The notes beneath the pieces are model-generated. The model saw only the letters and a list, made by a program, of their open reading frames with translations, was not told the DNA's origin and searched no databases. From assembly GCA_017433225.1 (NCBI GenBank), contig JAFRHS010000029.1, forward strand, positions 1 through 64,000: 64,000 nucleotides of DNA, given 5' to 3'. The DNA comes from Clostridia bacterium (GTDB lineage: Bacteria; Bacillota; Clostridia; Oscillospirales; Acutalibacteraceae). A program made the position numbers and the translations under genes. Each line of letters opens with the position of its first letter. Positions within the stretch are counted from its first letter, which is position 1. Shown here one piece after another: positions 58,432 to 64,000 of the stretch.

Positions 58432-61002
58432 TCAGCAGGTGATCACCAGATGTTCATCGGCTACGTCGTTGTAGACACGGCAGTTTCGGCCGGAGACATC
58501 GTAGACATGGACGACGCCGGAAAGCGCGCCGGCCGGGTCGAACTCCGACACGATATCGTTCGAGGAAGCCAGCTTCTCCGGTGCGTAATGGATCGTCTTC
58601 CGGTCCCGGAAGACCGCGGTATACAGGATCCGCGACTCCACGAGGTCCTGGAAGATGTGGCTCCCGAAGGACAGCTCCGGGTTATACCCGACCTTCGACT
58701 CTTCGGTCTCACAGATGATCTCGAAGGCGCTGATGTCGGAAAACGTCGTCGGCACCCCGAGTTCCGGCGAGGAGGTGCCCACCCGCCCGGGGACGATCAG
58801 CATCATATGCCTGCCCATATCACGGTAGTGCCAGTTGATCTTTCCGATCAGCTTGGCCACCTGATCTTTGTCTTTGTAGGGAAGCTCATAATAGCGGAGA
58901 GGGTCGACCAGAACGATCGTGTCCAGCAGGTTCGACCCGGAGATCCCCATGGACGCGCCCCGGCTCTCGAGAAGGATGTGCTCTTCCGCAATGTCCGACG
59001 GGATCACCGTCCCGGTCTCGCTCTTCAGGACCTGCAGCGGACGGCACTGGAGCAGGTCGATCGAGTATTCTCCATCTTCGGAGATGTTGATGGTGAATTC
59101 GGTGTCGACCGGATAGTTGTATTCTTCCTGGATGCAATGGAGCATCCGTTTCATCTGATCCATCAGAGCCTCGTTTTCCACGAGCCCTTTGCACGAGATG
59201 AACGTGACCGGGCGGAAACGCCCCGTCTCCCGCAGGCGGCTCTCGGCATCGAAATCGTGCTCCAGCAGGATCTTCTGGAGATAGCGCGGAAGGTCCGGTT
59301 CGATCTCCCGGAGGGGGAGACGCTTCAGCGTCCGTTCCGCCATGTCGATGACCTCTGCTTTTCCCTGAGAGAACTTGTGCTTGTCCGCGGAGGATGAGTA
59401 GGAGGTCTTCTCCGGCTGGTCCAGATTGACGATCCGCGGATAGGACCCTTCGGTCCGGTCGACCGCGGAAGTGCCGAGACCCATGACCAGCCGCAGCATG
59501 CCCGCGGCCGGGTCGGTGTCTTTCATGACCCGGTACGGACTGTACGAATAGCCGACCCCGGCGGCGCAGGGCATATAGCGGGAGCCGTAATAGGACCCCG
59601 AGACCCTCTGGATGAGCAGCGCCATCTGTTCATCGCGATTGTCAAGATCGCGCCGTTTCCGGTAGTCGAGCGCGGACAGACTCATCGTGCTGGCATAGAC
59701 GACTTTGATCGCGTGTTCGAATTCGGCAAGACGCGTCTCCAGGCTCCCGCGGTTGGCGCAGAAGACCGACTCGTATTTTCCGGCAAATGCATTTCCGAAC
59801 CCGTCCTCCAGGATGCTGCTGGAGCGGATGATATACGGGTCCTGTCCATAGTACTCGATGATCCGGACGAACTGTTCGCGCATCGCCGCAGAGAAAGCGC
59901 CGTTCATCAGTCCTTCCGCGAACTTTTCCGAGAGAGAAAAATAGCCTTCCGGTGTCCGCTGGCGGATCCGCAGGTCCCACAGGTTGTTGTCGACGATATA
60001 GGTGTAATAGAGGTCCGACCCGACATAGAAGGAGTCATGCGGCTCGAGGACCTCGCTGATGTCCGGTTCCCGGTTCCGGATGATATTCCGGGCGAGAAGC
60101 ATGCCGCAGGCTTTGCCGCCGATCTTTCCGGTGCCGATCATATGGTCCCGGACCGCGAAATAGTCTTCGGGCGCAAAATGCTCGTTGACCATTTTCTGCA
60201 TCTTTTCATCGCGGGTCATCATGACCTCGCAGATCCAGGCGCATTCTTCCGTCACGTCGATGCCGCTTTCATGAAGCATCCGGACACGGTTGAACTCGCG
60301 GTCCCAGGAATCGATGTACTGCTCTTCCGCCGACCGCTGGGCCATGCCGAGCGACTGATAGAACCGGCTCGCCCGGACCCCGTCGAGGATGGGGCGGAAC
60401 GCTCCGGACTCCGGGTCATAGGTGTGCGGGAGGAACATCGTGTCGGACGTCCTCTCCCAAACCTTCTCCGGGCGGACGTAGACGTTTCTGGCGTCCGAGT
60501 AGACATCGAAGAACAGCTGGGTCGTGTCCAGGATCTTGTTGATCGCATGGGTGGAATGCTTTCCCCGGATGATCGGGAAGAACGCCACCGTGTCGAGAAT
60601 GAACAGGAAGGGGCAGGTCACCCGGAAAAAGTTGCCCATCATCAGGTCGGTCGCCCAGGCGGCCTGGAGTTCGGACAGGCAGTCGAACACATAAAACGCG
60701 TCCCTGCCCTCCTGCTCGATGTAGTTGTGGATGGCGACCGTGAACGTTTCGAATTTATGGGTCAGCGGGACTTCGATCGTTTTGACTCCGGGGCAGTCCT
60801 CCAGCAGCGGCTCATGGTTGGCGAACCGGAAATAGATGAGGTTCCTTTTGTCCTCGATCGCCTGCCGGACATAGGGCTCCATGAACAGCCTGAACTGGTC
60901 GAGATCGGAAACACGCCATACGACATTGTCGCCCAGACGGATGTTGTCCAGCGCAAGGTCCATTTCGGGGATGCCGCTTTTGACCCGGTCAAATGCTGCC
61001 AT
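58432..61002 (-). CDS. PEP/pyruvate-binding-domain protein with KaiC-like N-terminus
   Basis: 856 residues from the ATG at 61,002, with GGAAAGGAG upstream. The first 250 residues begin S-G-I-P-E-M-D-L-A-L-D-N-I and run like a RecA/KaiC-type domain, but no Walker A lysine is visible, so that part is probably degenerate. From about residue 300 (G-T-G-K-I-G-G-K-A-C-G-M) the PPDK/PEP-synthase nucleotide-binding domain begins, with R-S-S-S-I-L-E-D-G near 405 and Q-C-R-P-L-Q near 670. The phosphohistidine domain (T-x-G-x-x-S-H) and the PEP barrel are missing. It cannot be a full PEP synthase; a kinase-like or signalling role is likely but unproven. Its leader holds a hairpin followed by T residues. 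Confidence 0.75.
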   Translation of the reverse strand: MAAFDRVKSGIPEMDLALDNIRLGDNVVWRVSDLDQFRLFMEPYVRQAIEDKRNLIYFRFANHEPLLEDCPGVKTIEVPLTHKFETFTVAIHNYIEQEGRDAFYVFDCLSELQAAWATDLMMGNFFRVTCPFLFILDTVAFFPIIRGKHSTHAINKILDTTQLFFDVYSDARNVYVRPEKVWERTSDTMFLPHTYDPESGAFRPILDGVRASRFYQSLGMAQRSAEEQYIDSWDREFNRVRMLHESGIDVTEECAWICEVMMTRDEKMQKMVNEHFAPEDYFAVRDHMIGTGKIGGKACGMLLARNIIRNREPDISEVLEPHDSFYVGSDLYYTYIVDNNLWDLRIRQRTPEGYFSLSEKFAEGLMNGAFSAAMREQFVRIIEYYGQDPYIIRSSSILEDGFGNAFAGKYESVFCANRGSLETRLAEFEHAIKVVYASTMSLSALDYRKRRDLDNRDEQMALLIQRVSGSYYGSRYMPCAAGVGYSYSPYRVMKDTDPAAGMLRLVMGLGTSAVDRTEGSYPRIVNLDQPEKTSYSSSADKHKFSQGKAEVIDMAERTLKRLPLREIEPDLPRYLQKILLEHDFDAESRLRETGRFRPVTFISCKGLVENEALMDQMKRMLHCIQEEYNYPVDTEFTINISEDGEYSIDLLQCRPLQVLKSETGTVIPSDIAEEHILLESRGASMGISGSNLLDTIVLVDPLRYYELPYKDKDQVAKLIGKINWHYRDMGRHMMLIVPGRVGTSSPELGVPTTFSDISAFEIICETEESKVGYNPELSFGSHIFQDLVESRILYTAVFRDRKTIHYAPEKLASSNDIVSEFDPAGALSGVVHVYDVSGRNCRVYNDVADEHLVITC

Positions 61003-61021
61003 CGTCTCGACTCCTTTCCAC

Positions 61022-61058
61022 AAAAAAAGGGCGTTCCATCTCTGTGAGATGAAACGCC
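61022..61058 (-). terminator. Hairpin with T run in the leader of the PEP-domain gene
   Basis: GGCGTTTCATCTC/GAGATGGAACGCC followed by TTTTTTT on the minus strand, only about 10 bases before the ribosome binding site. It may end the upstream epimerase-transporter operon, or attenuate transcripts from the promoter at 61,083-61,111. Confidence 0.75.
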
Positions 61059-61082
61059 GTCGCTTCATTGTTTTACGGGTCT

Positions 61083-61111
61083 ATCTTAGCATCAATCCGG
61101 GCGAAACGCAA
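61083..61111 (-). promoter_or_regulatory. Putative promoter inside the epimerase gene end
   Basis: TTGCGT (61,111-61,106), 17 bases, TAAGAT (61,088-61,083) on the minus strand, upstream of the hairpin and the PEP-domain gene. Confidence 0.5.
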
Positions 61112-61925
61112 GCGTTGCCGTCTTCCGGTCGAGGCTTTTTACCGTGCCGCTCATCTGGAGCGTCCCGTCTTCGAGCGACAGGATGTTCAGTGAGCCGCCG
61201 GGCTCTTTCACGGTGATGTCGACCGGCTTGCCGGTCCGGTCGGCCATGTACGCGCCGATGGCGGTCGTGCCGCTGCCGCACGCGGACTCCCAGCAGAGAG
61301 TGCCGGCGGCGGGGACGTAGACGAGGGGCGTGAGTCTCAGTTTGTGCCGCTCGAAGAACAGGATGCCGATGGCATCTGTCCCGAGGGCTTCACACCAGCT
61401 GCGCGCCAGGGCCTCGGCCCGGGAACGCCCTCTCTCGCCCTCGGGGGCGGGACGCTCCAGGATGACGTGCGCAATGCCGTCGAACCGGACGATGACCGGC
61501 TTACGGCCGTCTCCGGTCACGGAGAACGGGGCATCGTCGATGGAGCGCGGCTTCGGCATGATGACAGAGCCGTAGTAGGCGGTGTCGGTCTCCGCTTTCA
61601 GCGCCACCGTCACGGGACCGGATGCGCCGGAAGAGCGTACCGTGACACCGATGGGATCGCCCTGCTCCGGGGTCTTCCCGCTGCGCATGGCCACCAGTGC
61701 CGCTGCGCTCATGGTCGCGTTGCCGCAGAACTCGCCGCCGGCCATCTGCAGATCGATGTCGCAGCCGGAGTCTGACGGTGCGGAAACGAACCCCACCTGC
61801 TCCACGGACGGCTCTGCTTTCATGAGCGCCGCCGCCACGGAGAGCCGTTCTTCCGCGGGGACCGGAGTCTCCACCAGAAGCGTGATGTTCCCGGTCGGGT
61901 CGAAAAGATGATAGGTTACTTCCAT
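61092..61925 (-). CDS. DapF-superfamily amino-acid epimerase/racemase
   Basis: 277 residues. Cofactor-independent two-base epimerase fold with both active cysteines: G-G-E-F-C-G-N-A-T (about residue 67) and S-A-C-G-S-G-T-T-A-I (about residue 218). True DapF starts differently and has N-D-F at the front; this protein resembles the divergent group that includes histidine racemases such as CntK. Its start overlaps the ATPase gene of a polar amino-acid importer by one base (TAATG), so it may isomerise the imported amino acid. The substrate is not shown by the sequence. Confidence 0.8.
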   Translation of the reverse strand: MEVTYHLFDPTGNITLLVETPVPAEERLSVAAALMKAEPSVEQVGFVSAPSDSGCDIDLQMAGGEFCGNATMSAAALVAMRSGKTPEQGDPIGVTVRSSGASGPVTVALKAETDTAYYGSVIMPKPRSIDDAPFSVTGDGRKPVIVRFDGIAHVILERPAPEGERGRSRAEALARSWCEALGTDAIGILFFERHKLRLTPLVYVPAAGTLCWESACGSGTTAIGAYMADRTGKPVDITVKEPGGSLNILSLEDGTLQMSGTVKSLDRKTATLAFRPD

Positions 61926-62683
61926 TACTGCTGATAATTCTTTAAGAACTGCTTCGTGCGTTCCTGGGTCGGGTTGCCGAACACCTCTTCCGGGTCTCCC
62001 TGCTCGACGATGACGCCGCCGTCCATGAAGATGACGCGGTTGGAGACCGAACGGGCGAAGGGCATCTCGTGGGTGACGACGACCATGGTCATCTTGTCTT
62101 CGGCGAGCTGCCGGATGACCTTCAGGACCTCACCGGTGAGCTCGGGGTCGAGCGCGCTGGTGGGCTCGTCGAAGAAGAGGATGGCAGGGTTCATCGCCAG
62201 GGCACGGGCAATGGCCACGCGCTGCTGCTGTCCGCCGGAGAGCTGACAGGGGTAGGCGTCCGCACGATGGGAGAGATCCATCTTCCGCAGGAGTTCTTCC
62301 GCTTCCGCGAAGACCTCGTCCTTGTCGCGCTTCTGCACGTTGATCGGCGCGTCCGTGATGTTCTTCATGACGGAATAGTGCGGGAACAGGTTGAAGTTCT
62401 GGAAGACCAGGCCGAAGTGCTGCTTCGCCTTGCGCAGTTCTGCCGGGCCGACGTATTCCGCTTTGCCGTCCGCGCCGGTCGTGACCGCCGGGGTGCCGGT
62501 GTAGCTGATCTCACCGGAATCGATGGTCTCGAGGAACGTGGCACAGCGCAGGAGCGTACTTTTGCCCGAACCGGAGGGGCCGATGATGCTGACGACTTCG
62601 CTCGTGTCGACAGCGAGACTGATGTCTTTCAGGACTTCGACATCGCCAAACGATTTTTTGATGTTTTTCATCTCTAAAACCAT
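61925..62683 (-). CDS. Polar amino-acid ABC transporter, ATP-binding protein
   Basis: 252 residues. Walker [10 protein letters not shown] (about 34-42), signature [15 protein letters not shown] (about 144-158), Walker [13 protein letters not shown]. It belongs to the GlnQ/HisP group. An insert of about 14 residues after V-T-T-G-A-D-G between Walker A and the Q-loop is slightly longer than usual. It is 12 bases downstream of the permease gene and overlaps the epimerase gene. Confidence 0.95.
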   Translation of the reverse strand: MVLEMKNIKKSFGDVEVLKDISLAVDTSEVVSIIGPSGSGKSTLLRCATFLETIDSGEISYTGTPAVTTGADGKAEYVGPAELRKAKQHFGLVFQNFNLFPHYSVMKNITDAPINVQKRDKDEVFAEAEELLRKMDLSHRADAYPCQLSGGQQQRVAIARALAMNPAILFFDEPTSALDPELTGEVLKVIRQLAEDKMTMVVVTHEMPFARSVSNRVIFMDGGVIVEQGDPEEVFGNPTQERTKQFLKNYQQ

Positions 62684-62695
62684 GCTGCCACCTCC

Positions 62696-63343
62696 TTAAC
62701 TGTAGTAGTCCATCGACTTCTCGACGCGTTCCATGACGAATGCCACGACATAGTTCATGACGAAATAGAACACGCCCGCGACGACATATGGTGTGAACGA
62801 GGTCTGGGACGCGGCGATCTGCTTCGCGATGGCGAACATCTCGTTGTACGCGAGCGCGAAGGCGAGGGACGTATCCTTGACCAGGGTGATGATCTCGTTG
62901 GTGACCGAGGGCATGATGGTCTTCATGACCTGCGGCAAGATGATCTTGAAGAAGGTCTGGGTCTTGCTGTAACCCAGGACTTCCGCGGCCTCATACTGGC
63001 CGGCGGAAATGGACTCGATACCGCCGCGGTAGATCTCCGCGAAGTAGGCGGCATAGTTCATGGTGAAACCGATGATGATGGCGGCGAACCGGTAGCCGCG
63101 GATGGACGCGCCGAACAGGTAGTACGGGCCGAAGTACCAGGCGAGGAGCTGAAGCATCAGCGGAGTGCCGCGCATGATGGCAATGTACACCTTCATGATC
63201 CCGGAAATGATCTTGAATCTCGAGCGGCGCAGCAGCGTCACGACCATGCCGAGGGGCATGGAGAAGAGGATCGTGAGGAAGAAGATGGCCAGAGTGCGCA
63301 GCATGCCTTCGCCCATTGAGGAGAGCATGACTTGGCAGGACAT
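62696..63343 (-). CDS. Polar amino-acid ABC transporter, permease
   Basis: 215 residues from the ATG at 63,343, with TTGGAGG well placed; the longer frame is not supported. Five membrane segments. The HisMQ-type signature M-R-G-T-P-L-M-L-Q (about 58-66) and the EAA loop Y-E-A-A-E-V-L-G-Y-S-K-T-Q-T-F-F-K-I-I-L-P-Q (about 122-143) couple to the ATPase. With a single permease gene, the transporter is probably a homodimer in the membrane. Confidence 0.93.
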   Translation of the reverse strand: MSCQVMLSSMGEGMLRTLAIFFLTILFSMPLGMVVTLLRRSRFKIISGIMKVYIAIMRGTPLMLQLLAWYFGPYYLFGASIRGYRFAAIIIGFTMNYAAYFAEIYRGGIESISAGQYEAAEVLGYSKTQTFFKIILPQVMKTIMPSVTNEIITLVKDTSLAFALAYNEMFAIAKQIAASQTSFTPYVVAGVFYFVMNYVVAFVMERVEKSMDYYS

Positions 63344-63362
63344 ATTGTTACCTCCAAAAGGA

Positions 63363-63395
63363 CGGGGCATGGACCTCAAGTCGGTTCATGCCCCG
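63363..63395 (-). other. Intercistronic hairpin in the ABC operon
   Basis: CGGGGCATG/CATGCCCCG with a 15-base loop between the binding-protein and permease genes, without a strong T run. Such hairpins often raise the level of the upstream binding-protein mRNA relative to the permease. Confidence 0.6.
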
Positions 63396-63411
63396 ATCTG
63401 TTACTCACTGT

Positions 63412-64000
63412 TTATTTTGCTTCGTTGGAAATGAGATAGGCACCGGCCGTCATGTCGATGGCGATGGCGTCGATGGCGCCCGCCTTCAGGTCGTTGAACG
63501 CAACGGTGTAGGTCTCATAGGTCTTGAGTTCGCCAAAGGTGTCTGCAAGGTCTTTCTTGGCGTCCTCGAGCATCTCCGCCGCGGAGGTGTCGATCTGGAC
63601 ACCGACGGTCTTGCCGGCGAGGTCGGCGAGCGTGGTGATGCCGGAGTCGGAAGCGACCAGGATGCCCTGGACGTTGTTCGAGTAGGTGCAGCCCCAGGTG
63701 TACTTGTCTTCACGGCCTTCCTTGGTGAAACCGGACCAGATGCAGTCGCAGGAACCGGCGTTCAGTTCCATGTCTTTGGCTTCCCAGTTGAAGGGGACAG
63801 ACTCGTACTTCCAGCCCATGTAGGCACAGACAGCCTGAGCGAGTTCGACGTCGAAGCCGCCGACGGAACCGTCATCCTTGAGGTAGGAGTACGGCGGATA
63901 GTCGAGGTCGAAGCCGTGCTTGAAGGTGAAGTTCGGGTCGCCCGAGCCCTTTGCGGGGATGTCGGCATCGTTGATGTCCTCAGCCTTCAGGCAAAGGTAA
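63412..64000 (-). CDS. Polar amino-acid ABC transporter, substrate-binding protein (partial)
   Basis: At least 195 residues; the N-terminus with its expected lipoprotein signal is beyond the window. The family 3 solute-binding pattern is clear: F-D-L-D-Y-P-P-Y-S-Y, then G-G-F-D-V-E-L-A-Q-A-V-C-A-Y-M-G-W, then G-S-C-D-C-I-W-S-G-F-T (ligand loop), L-A-G-K-T-V-G-V-Q and a C-terminal A-G-A-Y-L-I-S. First visible gene of the importer operon, followed by permease, ATPase and epimerase. The ligand cannot be read from these residues. Confidence 0.92.
   Translation of the reverse strand, partial: YLCLKAEDINDADIPAKGSGDPNFTFKHGFDLDYPPYSYLKDDGSVGGFDVELAQAVCAYMGWKYESVPFNWEAKDMELNAGSCDCIWSGFTKEGREDKYTWGCTYSNNVQGILVASDSGITTLADLAGKTVGVQIDTSAAEMLEDAKKDLADTFGELKTYETYTVAFNDLKAGAIDAIAIDMTAGAYLISNEAK

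Overview
The window reads as a chromosomal segment of a GC-rich Firmicute, most likely a Clostridia of the Oscillospiraceae type. The signs are AGGAGG-type ribosome binding sites, sigma-A promoters of the TTGACA/TATAAT class, family II CBS pyrophosphatase, AI-2E type permease, an Flp1/Tad pilus locus, Rrf2 regulation and lipoproteins with Gram-positive signals. The species cannot be named from the sequence. No tRNA, prophage, insertion sequence or CRISPR array was seen; one 5S rRNA gene stands alone.

Layout. 1-12,200: an XRE-type regulator fragment, then an accessory island. It holds one full-length Rhs/YD-repeat protein with an AT-rich C-terminal tip and a lipoprotein, followed by two successively shorter, 5'-truncated rhs tips, each overlapping an AT-rich membrane-protein gene, and then rhs debris. 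This looks like a polymorphic-toxin reservoir. 12,200-21,060: housekeeping genes: ppaC, an AmrS-like radical SAM enzyme, a secreted lysozyme-like protein, an AI-2E transporter, a tocopherol-cyclase-like protein, an LCP protein, dCMP deaminase and an unknown membrane protein. 21,060-21,715: a noncoding block bracketed by a 24-bp direct repeat, with four 41-bp hairpins at an exact 74-bp period and a GC-rich hairpin cluster. 21,790-29,900: a sucrose-type operon (fructokinase, GH13_4 amylosucrase-like enzyme, LacI regulator, PTS IIBCA) that also carries HPr and enzyme I; two LacI-type operators lie at its promoters. 30,000-32,500: a PHP phosphoesterase operon, the 5S rRNA gene with an inverted relic of its 3' end, and a 46-residue membrane peptide.

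32,731-45,145: a compact Tad/Flp pilus operon (TadZ-like, TadA, TadB, TadC, Flp1, TadE-like proteins, a TadG-like protein, prepilin peptidase), ending with a TPR/WG-repeat protein and two unknown genes. 45,195-45,545 is a second noncoding hairpin array: five 35-bp units with alternating 73/83-bp periods. 45,650-55,200: an ArsC-fold protein, a DUF2974 hydrolase, TetR, two proteins sharing wall-binding-like repeats (one a CHAP amidase), a Crp/Fnr regulator, a YfbR-like nucleotidase, and an FHA-SEDS-PBP cell-wall operon.

55,250-58,400: sulfur assimilation: metY and cysK, divergent from an Rrf2 regulator. The metY leader encodes a 32-residue peptide with two tandem Cys-Cys codon pairs, followed by mutually exclusive antiterminator and terminator hairpins. 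This is a cysteine-responsive transcription attenuator and is, in my view, the most striking item here. Two matching 25-bp dyads on the divergent promoters are candidate operators for the Rrf2 protein. 58,400-64,000: a PEP/pyruvate-binding domain protein, a DapF-fold epimerase, and a polar amino-acid ABC importer whose binding protein runs off the window.
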